Shown in pieces: positions 1 through 8,262 of a stretch of 64,000 nt of DNA. Numbering within the stretch: the stretch's first letter is position 1; the number at the start of each line of letters is the position of its first letter. The notes below the pieces were generated by a model. It searched no databases. It was not told the origin of the DNA and saw only the letters and a list, made by a program, of their open reading frames with translations. The position numbers and the translations under genes were made by a program. The DNA comes from Bacteroidota bacterium. Lineage in GTDB: Bacteria; Bacteroidota; Bacteroidia; AKYH767-A; JAHEYN01. The stretch lies in assembly GCA_023251555.1 (NCBI GenBank), contig JAHEYN010000009.1:57943-121942 (forward strand), written 5' to 3'.

Positions 1-28
1 GAAGAACCATCAGTGTACATAATAGTTA

Positions 29-592
29 TCACCTGCTTAGAAGTTTTTCTATTACCTGAGGATAATAACGGTGTTCGAGCTTCCTGATTTTCTCAGCAAG
101 ACTCGCAGGAGTGTCCGCTGCATCAACAGCACAACGCTTCTGCATTATTATTTCCCCGGCATCAAAATGCTCATTCACAAAATGAATGGTAATCCCTGAT
201 TCTTTCTCCCCGGCAGCTATCACAGCCTCATGCACCTTTAATCCATACATACCTTTCCCTCCATACAGGGGAAGAAGAGAAGGATGAATGTTGATGATTT
301 TCCCCCGGAATTGCTTTACCATCTCCCCGGGGAGAAGCCAGAGAAAACCTGCAAGCACAATAAGATCGGGCTGGATCGTCCCAAGGATCGCCCCGGTGAC
401 CCCGGAGTTAAATTCTTCTCTCCCGAAAACAATCGTCCTGAGACCTGCCTCTCTGGCCTTCCCGATAACCCCCGCAGCAGAATTGTTGCTGAATACCGCT
501 ACTACCGCCACCTCAGCCCTTCCGTGGAAATAACGCATGATAGCCTCTGCGTTGGTCCCCTCCCCCGAAGCAAATAAGACAACTTTTTTCAT
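29..592 (-). CDS. purN: Phosphoribosylglycinamide formyltransferase (PurN)
   Basis: This enzyme transfers a formyl group from 10-formyl-THF to GAR in purine synthesis, in the cytoplasm. The N-terminus MKKVVLFASGEGTN carries the phosphate-binding loop. The catalytic triad of the family is visible as Asn101 and His103 in NIHPSLLP and Asp134 in EHFDAGEII. At 187 residues it has the normal length. The ORF track starts seven codons earlier (MHFRGSR), but family members begin at MKKVVLFASG, so I chose 592. It is divergent from the T9SS gene to its right; its 3' side lies at the window edge, so its operon partners are unknown. Confidence 0.95.
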   Translation of the reverse strand: MKKVVLFASGEGTNAEAIMRYFHGRAEVAVVAVFSNNSAAGVIGKAREAGLRTIVFGREEFNSGVTGAILGTIQPDLIVLAGFLWLLPGEMVKQFRGKIINIHPSLLPLYGGKGMYGLKVHEAVIAAGEKESGITIHFVNEHFDAGEIIMQKRCAVDAADTPASLAEKIRKLEHRYYPQVIEKLLSR

Positions 593-652
593 GCGGCTTC
601 CCCTGAAATGCAAGGCTAAAAATAAATCAAAAAGCTGAGGTATCGGATGGTG

Positions 653-670
653 AAGGAGAATTTTCTCCTT
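653..670. other. Perfect palindrome in the purN/T9SS divergent spacer
   Basis: AAGGAGAA-TT-TTCTCCTT is a perfect 8-bp inverted repeat with a 2-base centre, 33 bases before the preferred T9SS gene start and about 60 bases before purN. It may be an operator or an attenuating hairpin. Nothing in the sequence identifies a binding protein. Confidence 0.35.
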
Positions 671-703
671 GGGAATATCCCTTTATTTGTTACCTTTACA
701 ACA

Positions 704-1954
704 ATGAAAAAATTCATCTTCTCTATACTGCCCCTCTTCTTTATGTCTGTTTTAATGGCTCAGAATCTTGTTCCAAATGCAAGTTTCGAGTCTCTCTCTT
801 CATGCCCCTGCAATACCTGCACCGGAAACATAGGAAATGCTACCGGCTGGGCCGGGCCTACCCCTGCCACCTGCGGAGACCTCTTTAATACCTGCGTGGT
901 TTCTGCTCCCGCTCTTGAAGGGGTTCCTGCCAACGGCTTCGGGAATCAAAGTCCTAATACAGGAAACGGATACGCCGGCATCTCTACCTATTGTGAAACA
1001 GGCCTGTACCGCGAGTATATTATGTCCACCCTGTCCTCCGCACTCGTTGCAGGAACTTCTTATGACATTATTTTCCACGCCAGTCTGGGCGACCTGTACA
1101 GGGATGGGATAAAAGAACTCGGCGCATACCTTTCCCCCTCAATTCCAACACCGGGGGTCGGCGGGCTCATCACCCCTTCCGGCTCTTACCCCCTCTTTGA
1201 AAATAGTTCCGCTTATGTCACTGATAAAACCAACTGGGTTCAGCTCAGCGGGTCCTTTACTGCAACCGGGGGAGAACAATACCTCATCATCGGAAACTTC
1301 CGGAATGACGCATCTACCTCCTGGACTAATGTCGGAAGCGGATCTTCCATATATGCTTATTATTACATTGATGACGTAAGCCTTATACCAAGCTTCCTTC
1401 CGGTATCCCTGATAGATTTCGAAGGGCATTACACGGGATCCGGAATCCGCTTGTCGTGGGAAACGCTTTCCGAAACCAATAATGATTATTTCGGGATCGA
1501 ACGAAGTATCAATGGATCTTTGTTTGAATCCGCTGGAAAAGTTGCCGGGGCGGGCAATTCCACCTCTCCTCATCATTACTCTTATATTGATTCTCCCCCC
1601 GCAAACGGAAGCGGCCATGTATACTACCGCCTTAAACAGTCAGACTTTAACGGCCATGCTGTTTATTCCCGTATAATCGAGGTACAGCCTCCCCAGGCTC
1701 CTTTAACCCTTAAAATGATTGCTGCATCCCCCGGTGAAATTAAAATCGCTTTTTATGCTGAAACTTTCGCCACTCTTACACTGAATATCACAGGAATGAC
1801 AGGTCAGAAAACTTCATCTGTAATAATACAGGCAACCGAAGGGAATAATGAACAATCCGTTAATACGGCTTTCCTTGTCCCGGGGGTTTATTTTATCCAG
1901 CTCCATGGATCTTCCTCGAACTCAGGAGTTCTGAAATTTGTGAAAGAAAAATAA
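704..1954 (+). CDS. T9SS-sorted secreted/surface protein
   Basis: The protein is exported through Sec and then, by inference, the type IX system. The preferred start gives a clean signal peptide (MKKFIFSILPLFF..LMAQ); the track's 19 extra residues before it are polar and mixed. The first part, beginning NLVPNASFE, resembles carbohydrate-binding-like beta-sandwich modules with a Cys-rich stretch (SCPCNTC). A FN3-like stalk starting LPVSLIDFEG and containing NNDYFGIERS follows. The end, with PGVYFIQLHG..LKFVKEK, is a type A sorting domain that would be cleaved during anchoring. The same stalk and tail recur in the T9SS proteins at 29-36 kb. No enzymatic motif was recognised. Confidence 0.85.
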   Translation: MKKFIFSILPLFFMSVLMAQNLVPNASFESLSSCPCNTCTGNIGNATGWAGPTPATCGDLFNTCVVSAPALEGVPANGFGNQSPNTGNGYAGISTYCETGLYREYIMSTLSSALVAGTSYDIIFHASLGDLYRDGIKELGAYLSPSIPTPGVGGLITPSGSYPLFENSSAYVTDKTNWVQLSGSFTATGGEQYLIIGNFRNDASTSWTNVGSGSSIYAYYYIDDVSLIPSFLPVSLIDFEGHYTGSGIRLSWETLSETNNDYFGIERSINGSLFESAGKVAGAGNSTSPHHYSYIDSPPANGSGHVYYRLKQSDFNGHAVYSRIIEVQPPQAPLTLKMIAASPGEIKIAFYAETFATLTLNITGMTGQKTSSVIIQATEGNNEQSVNTAFLVPGVYFIQLHGSSSNSGVLKFVKEK

Positions 1955-1978
1955 ATGGTTTTTTAAGTTTGCTCCTGT

Positions 1979-2668
1979 TCAGACAAACTTCAGTTTATCC
2001 ATCAGTAATTTTTTGCACGACCGGCTCACGGGGATAACCTGGTTGTTCATAATTACGCTGTTATCCTCTATCTTGGATATCTTATCCAGCCTGATAATGT
2101 ATGAGTTATGAACTCTCATGAAGGTACTTACGGGAAACTCCTTCTCCATATTCTTCATGGTATTATGCACATGATAATCTTTTAAAGGCGTATGTATGGT
2201 AACATAATTCTCAAGGGCCTCAATGTATAGAATATCTTTGGTGTTGACTTTCACATACGAACCGCCTGATTTAAGGAATACATCCCAATCGGAGTTCTCA
2301 TACGAAAACTTTTTCTCATGGAACTGGCTGGCTTTTATAACTGCCTTTGCAAATCGGCTATACTTAATCGGTTTGAGAAGAAAAGCCGTAACATTATAAT
2401 TAAAAGCGTTCAGGGCATATTTGCTTTCGGAGGTCATTATTATAACCTGGGGCAGAGTCTCATCAAACGCTTTCAAAAAATCCAGCCCATCCATCTCGCG
2501 CATATCGAGACCAAGAAATATAATATCAATTTTATCGCTCAGCATTATCTGGAGTGCCTCTGTACAGCTGGAACATGTTTTAACAAGTTCAAGAAAAGGA
2601 ACCTTCTGCATTAATTCGCGCAGAGACACATTGGCAGCAGGATCATCATCAACAATAAGACACCGCAT
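1979..2668 (-). CDS. LytTR-family response regulator with degenerate receiver
   Basis: This is a transcription regulator with a receiver domain (about residues 1-120) and a LytTR DNA-binding domain (about 125-229, with YIEALENYVTIHT and FMRVHNSYIIRLDKI). The acidic pocket (VDDD, residues 6-9), Thr79 and Lys99 are in place, but the phosphoacceptor position reads FLGLDMREMDG, with Gly53 where the family has Asp (FLDIxMPxMxG). Aspartyl phosphorylation at the usual site should therefore be impossible. No sensor kinase is adjacent. It lies downstream of the PLP-enzyme fusion on the same strand. The domain assignment is firm; the regulatory mechanism is not known. Confidence 0.9.
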   Translation of the reverse strand: MRCLIVDDDPAANVSLRELMQKVPFLELVKTCSSCTEALQIMLSDKIDIIFLGLDMREMDGLDFLKAFDETLPQVIIMTSESKYALNAFNYNVTAFLLKPIKYSRFAKAVIKASQFHEKKFSYENSDWDVFLKSGGSYVKVNTKDILYIEALENYVTIHTPLKDYHVHNTMKNMEKEFPVSTFMRVHNSYIIRLDKISKIEDNSVIMNNQVIPVSRSCKKLLMDKLKFV

Positions 2669-2756
2669 ACTTTAATTAATATTTATAAGTTTAAAGCACC
2701 CTGTCCCAACTGCTACTTTAATTGCTTTGTCAAAAGCATCGATCATTTGCATGATA

Positions 2757-2999
2757 TTATAACACCGGGTACCCATAATAGATATTTAGCAATCCTGTGT
2801 TATACAATGGCTCTACTCTTACGATTTTTTGCTCATTATAGTTACGAAGAACTTCCACATAAAAGTCCCACAGCATAAAAAGCTGGAGATCATGCCTTTC
2901 ATCAATAATTTTTCTTGAGAGTAATTTGCCTTTCTCCCTCAACAACTGCATCCTCGACTTCATATTAAACAGGCAGAATTCTCCCGTAGTAAGCTTCAT
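2757..2999 (-). CDS. Small conserved Bacteroidota-type protein, function unknown
   Basis: This 80-residue ORF starts 21 bases after the end of the PLP-enzyme fusion, on the same strand, so it is likely co-transcribed. Its pattern (RMQLLREKGKLLS, then LFMLWDFYVEVLRN, then RVEPLYNTGLLNIYYG) matches my memory of a small Bacteroidota family with a helix followed by a FYVEVWY-like strand. There is no signal peptide or membrane segment. It could instead be a chance ORF, but the spacing and the amphipathic composition favour a real gene. Confidence 0.6.
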   Translation of the reverse strand: MKLTTGEFCLFNMKSRMQLLREKGKLLSRKIIDERHDLQLFMLWDFYVEVLRNYNEQKIVRVEPLYNTGLLNIYYGYPVL

Positions 3000-3020
3000 A
3001 AATTAGGTTTTGCCCCCTTT

Positions 3021-5471
3021 TTACAACCTTGCCTCCACTACACTAATATTCCCGAGGACGGCCATATTATAATTATCCTTTGCCTGCACATAAGCAACGG
3101 GGGTAAAAATTGTTGCCCCTATTTTCTTTTTCTCGGAGGAAGTGGTAAAACCGAGATGTATTTTCTTCAATCCAAGATTCTGTGCTCTTTTTACAACCTG
3201 GTATAACGCCTGCTTGTAAGGTTTAAAATCATCCTGATAACGGTAATCAAGACCTATGATCATAAAATTGTAGGTGTCCCCCGAGATGTAGTTCAGCATC
3301 ACCGCAACAGGCTTGCCCGGGGTTTCCCCGGCTTGTTCATGCCCCGGCTTGAGCGACAAAGTGATGATATCCCAATGCCCCCCCGATACGATGTTCTCAA
3401 ATGCTTTGAACGGAAGTTGAAAAGTGTTTATCACATAGCTCCCGCTCTTTACATTCAGGTAAAGCTGGTACCAGTGGTTCACTTCTTCGGGAGAAGGATT
3501 GGTAACGACCCTGGTATCGTAGAATTCTTCATAACGGAAGATATAACGCTTCACATGCTTGGCAGAAGAGGGAGTGAGCGTTCGGAGGTACTCCTCTTTG
3601 CCCGTCCATTCCACTTTATCAATGGAATGATTCTCGGGCATGCGGATCTTGAAATATCCGTTGTCCACGAGAAATGAATCCATCTCTTCATCCTCATGAT
3701 GAAAATCCCGCAGGGTAACGGTTACCGCCTGGTATTGTTCCTGGAGAGCTGAAATTTTTTCAAACATCAGGTGCATCGCATCTTTCCAGAATGGCGAAGT
3801 TCTGTCAACATAAAGATGCTCCCCCTCAGTAAGGAGGGATCCCAGCGATAACACCTTCGAAGTGAGATAATAAGCATCTCCTTCATTGCGTATTTTTTCA
3901 AGCTGCATAGAAACTGCAGCGGGCGAAAGCATATCATCCTTGGCAAGAGCAGAAGTGAAAAATGCGGCAAGCAGGGTTTTCCCCGATCTGTCTTTAACAA
4001 AAAAATAATCGAAATCCCAGTTGTTTTCCTTCAGCAGGTTGCCGCTGAAAGTCTGCTCAAGAAATCTCATCCCTTCATAATCAAAAGAGCCTTTTCCCGC
4101 ATACATACTATCCCACTCCTCCCTGTCAATTTCATTAATGGATTTAAGGGAAACAACCCGCAGGTCGGCCTTGTTCAGGATAGACGAAACTTCTGCATCT
4201 ATCTGCTTCTCTTCGGGCATTTGCATTTTAAATGCCTTGTAGATATGCTCCATGGAAATATTTTCGTCCGCCAGTGCTTGCGGAAGATGGTGCGCCATCG
4301 CCCCGATCATGCTTTCAATCTGTGCAAAGGTGTGCAGGCGTGTAATGGTAAAGCGAACTCCGGTATTCTTCATGGGAACGGCAGGAAAAATCCCGAGGTT
4401 GAGATAATATCCTTCATTAAACATTCTCCTGACCATATTATACCCCATCTTCGGGAGGCTCACCCCGATAAAAAATACAGGCGTCCCGGATACAGAAACT
4501 GCCGGGAGACCATATTTACCAAGGAGAAGATTTGTATACCGGATATTTTCATGAAGGTCTTCCTGCAGGGAATATATTTCATCCGACAAATGTATCCCGG
4601 CAGATGCGACAGCCGCGCCAAGCGCCCCGGGCTGCATCGGGCCTGAAGTGATAAGCGGCCCACCACAGGTCCTCACCCTCCTTGCCATTTCCGCATCCCC
4701 GAACACAAGCGCCCCGCCTCCCGAAGCAAATGACTTATTGAGCGAAGCCGCCACAACCATCCTTTCGTGGATGGGCTGCCTGCCAAGCACATATCCTCTG
4801 CCGTGTTTGCCAAAGCAACTCATGCCATGTGCATCATCAACATAATAGTGCAACTCCGGGTATTGATTCATCAGTACCCGGACCTCGTCAACAGGAGAAA
4901 CATCGCCATACATGGAATAAATGCCGTCAGCCATATACCATATGCGGGAATATTTCTGACGCAGTATCTTAATCCGTTCCTCCAGCAGGTCAAGGCGGTT
5001 ATGGCGCAGCAACTCAACATGAATACCCCTCGGCTTGAGCAGGGTTACTGCAGTCTGCACGGAGTTGTGAACCTGGTGGTCAAGTATAACCGCATCCGAA
5101 TCCCCGACCAGCACGGGAATGGCCGCAATATGCCCCAGTGTCGTGGTAGGAACTACAACTATGGCAGCCTCAAAAAGAGCCCGGAGCCGGGATTCAAGAG
5201 TATCATACAGCCTGACGGAAACATATGCCCTGGATTCTGAAAATTGTGTACCGTAATTGTCAACTGCCTGCTTCACGCCTTCCTTCAGCCTCCTGTCAAA
5301 TTCAAGCCCCAGATAGCTGCATGAGCCGAAATTCACAACTTTTTCCCCTTTCAGAACAAGTGTGTTTCCGGAAAGACATTCGTCCTCGTTGTGAAGATGA
5401 AGAATCCCCTTTATAACACCGTCAGTAACTATCTGGTCAACAGTATCCGTAAATGAGTGATGGTTTGCCAT
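3021..5471 (-). CDS. Fusion: alpha-oxoamine-synthase-like PLP enzyme + GNAT/FemAB-like acyltransferase
   Basis: The N-terminal half (about residues 1-400) is a fold-type I PLP enzyme of the AONS/serine palmitoyltransferase group, which condense an amino acid with an acyl thioester. Visible sites are VDDAHGMSCFGKHGRG (the Asp/His that bind PLP) and the Schiff-base Lys in SLNKSFASGGG. The second half (about 430-816) resembles GNAT/FemAB-like acyltransferases, possibly two copies, with LHLGFTTSSEKKKIGA near the end. Stand-alone AONS enzymes are about 390 residues, so this is a double-length fusion. The start at ATG 5471 is preferred because a TATTTTTG -7 box lies 24-31 bases upstream, inside the track's longer ORF. 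The product is unknown; a lipid amine or sphingolipid/sulfonolipid-type head is inference only. Confidence 0.8.
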   Translation of the reverse strand: MANHHSFTDTVDQIVTDGVIKGILHLHNEDECLSGNTLVLKGEKVVNFGSCSYLGLEFDRRLKEGVKQAVDNYGTQFSESRAYVSVRLYDTLESRLRALFEAAIVVVPTTTLGHIAAIPVLVGDSDAVILDHQVHNSVQTAVTLLKPRGIHVELLRHNRLDLLEERIKILRQKYSRIWYMADGIYSMYGDVSPVDEVRVLMNQYPELHYYVDDAHGMSCFGKHGRGYVLGRQPIHERMVVAASLNKSFASGGGALVFGDAEMARRVRTCGGPLITSGPMQPGALGAAVASAGIHLSDEIYSLQEDLHENIRYTNLLLGKYGLPAVSVSGTPVFFIGVSLPKMGYNMVRRMFNEGYYLNLGIFPAVPMKNTGVRFTITRLHTFAQIESMIGAMAHHLPQALADENISMEHIYKAFKMQMPEEKQIDAEVSSILNKADLRVVSLKSINEIDREEWDSMYAGKGSFDYEGMRFLEQTFSGNLLKENNWDFDYFFVKDRSGKTLLAAFFTSALAKDDMLSPAAVSMQLEKIRNEGDAYYLTSKVLSLGSLLTEGEHLYVDRTSPFWKDAMHLMFEKISALQEQYQAVTVTLRDFHHEDEEMDSFLVDNGYFKIRMPENHSIDKVEWTGKEEYLRTLTPSSAKHVKRYIFRYEEFYDTRVVTNPSPEEVNHWYQLYLNVKSGSYVINTFQLPFKAFENIVSGGHWDIITLSLKPGHEQAGETPGKPVAVMLNYISGDTYNFMIIGLDYRYQDDFKPYKQALYQVVKRAQNLGLKKIHLGFTTSSEKKKIGATIFTPVAYVQAKDNYNMAVLGNISVVEARL

Positions 5472-5494
5472 AAAAACGAAGGATGAATTTTTTT

Positions 5495-5502
5495 CAAAAA
5501 TA
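5495..5502 (-). promoter_or_regulatory. Putative -7 box (TATTTTTG) for the PLP-enzyme fusion
   Basis: TATTTTTG on the minus strand matches the Bacteroidota TAnnTTTG element. Transcription would begin around 5488, leaving a short leader before ATG 5471. No TTTG -33 box sits at the usual spacing. Confidence 0.4.
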
Positions 5503-5531
5503 CCCCCCCTGTCAAACGAAAACATCCGTAT

Positions 5532-5589
5532 AAATACTGAAAATGCAGTATTTTGAAACTAAGTATTTATAATTAAGTATAAATACTTA
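5532..5589. promoter_or_regulatory. Cluster of inverted repeats with AGTATTT/AAATACT half-sites
   Basis: Two perfect inverted repeats lie between divergent genes. The first is AAATACTG-(6 nt)-CAGTATTT (5532-5553). The second is TAAGTATTTATA-(6 nt)-TATAAATACTTA (5560-5589). Both have 6-base centres, share the same half-site, and their centres are 32 bp apart, about three helical turns. A nested palindrome, TTAAGTAT-AA-ATACTTAA, overlaps the second. This looks like a multi-site operator for a dimeric regulator serving the PLP fusion and the STAS-kinase-regulator operon. The binding protein is unknown. Confidence 0.55.
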
Positions 5590-5627
5590 ACTACCGCGTT
5601 ATTATTTAAAAATTCAGGTAATTTAAA

Positions 5628-5635
5628 TATATTTG
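5628..5635 (+). promoter_or_regulatory. Putative -7 box (TATATTTG) of the STAS-kinase operon
   Basis: TATATTTG is an exact TAnnTTTG match and overlaps the TTG start codon given in the ORF track at 5633. If it is the promoter, translation starts downstream or on a leaderless message near GTG 5639. Confidence 0.45.
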
Positions 5636-6049
5636 CGCGTGCTTATAAAGGATTTTGATCACCCATATGTTTTCTTTTCGCTTAGGGATGGTATTTTATG
5701 TATGACCTATCGCTCAGGTCTGATAATCGACAGGAAAATGGCCATGGAGATTGTTGCAACCCGGCTTCGTATTTTCAATGAAAGAGATTATCCCCTGCTG
5801 ATCCTTGACCAGGGAATTGTCAGCATGGACAAGGATGCCCGTGATTTTTTTGCATCAAGAGAAGGATCCAGTGGACTTAATTCGGCAGCCATGGTGTTGA
5901 AATCGGTTTTCAGCAAAGTTCTTGGCAACTTCTTCCTTAAGGTTCATCCTCCTCATATGCCGGTCCGCATTTTTAATGAGGAAGAAAAAGCAATGGCCTG
6001 GCTGGAACAGTTTAAAGAAGTTCCCGAGCTTTTAAAAGTAAGTGCCTGA
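5633..6049 (+). CDS. STAS/SEC14-like protein of a signalling operon
   Basis: The 138-residue protein has the alternating strand-helix pattern of the small Bacteroidota STAS/SEC14-like family: DGILCMTYRSG, then LLILDQGIVSMDKDARDFFAS, then AAMVLKSVFSKVLGNFFLKVHPP, then VRIFNEEEKAMAWLEQF. Such proteins are usually read as anti-sigma-antagonist-like partners. Its stop codon abuts the GTG start of the histidine kinase, so the three genes here form an operon. The start is uncertain: TTG 5633 overlaps a -7 box, and GTG 5639 is in frame. The next ATG (5702) would cut into the domain. Family assignment is by pattern only. Confidence 0.7.
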   Translation: MRVLIKDFDHPYVFFSLRDGILCMTYRSGLIIDRKMAMEIVATRLRIFNERDYPLLILDQGIVSMDKDARDFFASREGSSGLNSAAMVLKSVFSKVLGNFFLKVHPPHMPVRIFNEEEKAMAWLEQFKEVPELLKVSA

Positions 6050-7579
6050 GTGGACCCCCGGTTCGACAAAATCAATGAGCTTTTTATCAACTACTCCCTC
6101 GGGAATTTTGATTTAAAAGGGACCCTTTCGCCCCGCCTTGATGAAGTTGATGCCTTTATCTCCAGTGTTAATATGCTTGGAGAAGAACTGAAAGCCTCCA
6201 CTATCTCCAAAAATTATTTTAACGATATTTTTCATTCCATACCGGATATGCTTTTCATGCTTGATGATAAAGGGAATATTACAAACATCAATCATGCCGT
6301 TGCAGAAAAACTTTTATACACTTCGGCGGAAATGAAAGGTTACAATATTGACCACCTGCTTGCTTCAGGCAAATCGCCATTATTTGCGTCTGCGCGGGAA
6401 CTGCTTACCAGAGGACAGCCCCTCGCAGACTATGAAACTGACTTTCGCACTTCGGCAAACAGGATAATCCCGGTGTATTGCACAATTACCCTTGTATATA
6501 CCTCAAAAGATAAAAATCCCGACTACCTGCTTGTTGCAAAAGATCTTACCCGGATTAGGGAATACCAGGTCTCGCTTCTGCACTCGGAAGAGAAATATAA
6601 AAGGCTTTTTCAGGAATCAAGCGATGCAGTTGTTGTGTTTAATCAACAAAGAAATTTGATAGATTTCAATAAAGCATTTTTATCCCTTTTTAACTACTTA
6701 CCGGAAGATGCAGTGGGAATGTTTTTTTATGACTTATACAGCAATCGGGCTGAGATGACACATTTTGAAAAATTGCTGTGTGAGAAAGGCAGCGTCATTG
6801 ACTTTAAAACCAAACTTTCAGATAGCAACGGGAACCTGATTGACTGCCAGATATCGGTGGCCATGGTGAATAATAACAACAGGGAGATGATCGGGTTCCA
6901 GGGGATCATCAAGGATATCCGTAAACAAAAGGAAACCGAACAGCTGCTTGTAAGAACCATGGTTGACACACAGGAAGCCGAACGCAAACGGTTTGCAAAA
7001 GACATTCACGACGGACTGGGCCAGCAGCTCTCTGCAATAAAGTTTTATCTCGGAGCACTCAAAAAAGCAAATTCGTTTTCATGGGAAAAAATTGAGACTA
7101 TCCTGGAGAAAACCAATGAAGCGCTCCATTCTGTGATAAATGAAGTGCGGAATATTTGCTTTAACCTGATGCCCCGTACCCTTGAAGAACATGGACTGGC
7201 CCACGCCATCAATGAGTTGTGCAGCAAACTTGAATTTATGGGAATAATGCAATTTGAAATTGATATTGAATATCTTCACCCTGTTGACAAATCTCTTGAA
7301 ATCGCTATCTTCCGCCTCGTACAGGAATTTATCAATAATACCATGAAGCATGCCCAGGCTTCACAGATAACAGTTGTTATTAAACAAAATAATACCGTTC
7401 TGCATGTTATTCTCAAAGATAACGGAGTCGGGTTCAATGCTGATAATATGACTACCTTCAACGGGATGGGCCTGCGCAACGTACGATCGAGAGTAGAATC
7501 TTACAATGGAGAAGTACGTTTTGAAAGTGCCCCCGGCAACGGAACATTATATAAAATAGATATCCCAATCCCCGCATGA
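6050..7579 (+). CDS. PAS-domain sensor histidine kinase (HisKA_3/NarX type)
   Basis: This is a cytoplasmic sensor kinase; no membrane segment is visible. Two PAS domains occupy about residues 55-165 and 180-295. The dimerisation domain carries the phospho-accepting His320 in RKRFAKDIHDGLGQQLSAIK, typical of HisKA_3. The ATPase domain (about 410-509) shows the N box (FINNTMKHAQ), DNGVGF and the GMGLRNVRSR glycine loop. The start is GTG, directly after the upstream stop. The kinase overlaps the downstream regulator by ATGA, so that regulator is its expected partner. The PAS ligand cannot be deduced. Confidence 0.93.
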   Translation: MDPRFDKINELFINYSLGNFDLKGTLSPRLDEVDAFISSVNMLGEELKASTISKNYFNDIFHSIPDMLFMLDDKGNITNINHAVAEKLLYTSAEMKGYNIDHLLASGKSPLFASARELLTRGQPLADYETDFRTSANRIIPVYCTITLVYTSKDKNPDYLLVAKDLTRIREYQVSLLHSEEKYKRLFQESSDAVVVFNQQRNLIDFNKAFLSLFNYLPEDAVGMFFYDLYSNRAEMTHFEKLLCEKGSVIDFKTKLSDSNGNLIDCQISVAMVNNNNREMIGFQGIIKDIRKQKETEQLLVRTMVDTQEAERKRFAKDIHDGLGQQLSAIKFYLGALKKANSFSWEKIETILEKTNEALHSVINEVRNICFNLMPRTLEEHGLAHAINELCSKLEFMGIMQFEIDIEYLHPVDKSLEIAIFRLVQEFINNTMKHAQASQITVVIKQNNTVLHVILKDNGVGFNADNMTTFNGMGLRNVRSRVESYNGEVRFESAPGNGTLYKIDIPIPA

Positions 7580-8262
7580 AAATAAGTACACCTGTTAAGA
7601 TCCTTATAGTCGATGATCACAAAATGATTCGCGACGGCCTCAGGAATATGATTGAGTCCCAGGGAGTTCCCAGTCAGTTTTACATCCAGGAAGCCGCCTC
7701 CGGCGAAGAAGGCATAGAGAAAATTAAACATTTTGATTTTGATATTATCATTATGGATTATCAGCTCCCTGGCAAAGATGGCGCTCAGACAATAGCAGAA
7801 ATGCTTATTTATAAATCGGACCTGAAAATCCTCGCTCTTTCAAATTACGATGAACACATGTATATAAATAACATTTTAAAGGCGGGAGCAAGAGGATTTG
7901 TGTTGAAAAACATTGAACCCGAAGAACTGATCAAAGCCATGGAGACAATTATAGGGGGACATACCTATTATTCTCATGATATTGCGACACGTCTTGTTGA
8001 CGCAAGCTATTCCAGGTATAACTTCTCCCAACAGGCAAGTCCTTCACAATCAAGAGAAGGGGATGCTGTATCCACTCTTTCTGAACGGGAAAAAGAAATC
8101 CTTAATATGATTGCCGGAGAAAATACAAATGAACAGATTGCAAAAAAACTCAATGTGAGCGTAAGAACCATTCATACGCACCGAAGTAATATACTTAGGA
8201 AACTCGGGGTAAAAAATACTGCCGGATTAATAAAAGCGGCCAGTATCCTGAAACTCATATAG
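7576..8262 (+). CDS. NarL/LuxR-family response regulator
   Basis: A receiver domain with VDDH and phosphoacceptor Asp61 (IIIMDYQLPGKDG) is followed by a LuxR-type helix-turn-helix at about residues 165-215 (LSEREKEILNMIAGENTNEQIA, then VSVRTIHTHRSNILRKLGV). It overlaps the kinase gene by four bases (ATGA), which implies translational coupling and a cognate two-component pair. Unlike the LytTR regulator at 2 kb, its receiver is intact. Its 3' end overlaps the convergent pirin gene by 8 bases. Likely targets include the inverted-repeat spacer at 5.5 kb, but that is inference. Confidence 0.93.
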   Translation: MKISTPVKILIVDDHKMIRDGLRNMIESQGVPSQFYIQEAASGEEGIEKIKHFDFDIIIMDYQLPGKDGAQTIAEMLIYKSDLKILALSNYDEHMYINNILKAGARGFVLKNIEPEELIKAMETIIGGHTYYSHDIATRLVDASYSRYNFSQQASPSQSREGDAVSTLSEREKEILNMIAGENTNEQIAKKLNVSVRTIHTHRSNILRKLGVKNTAGLIKAASILKLI

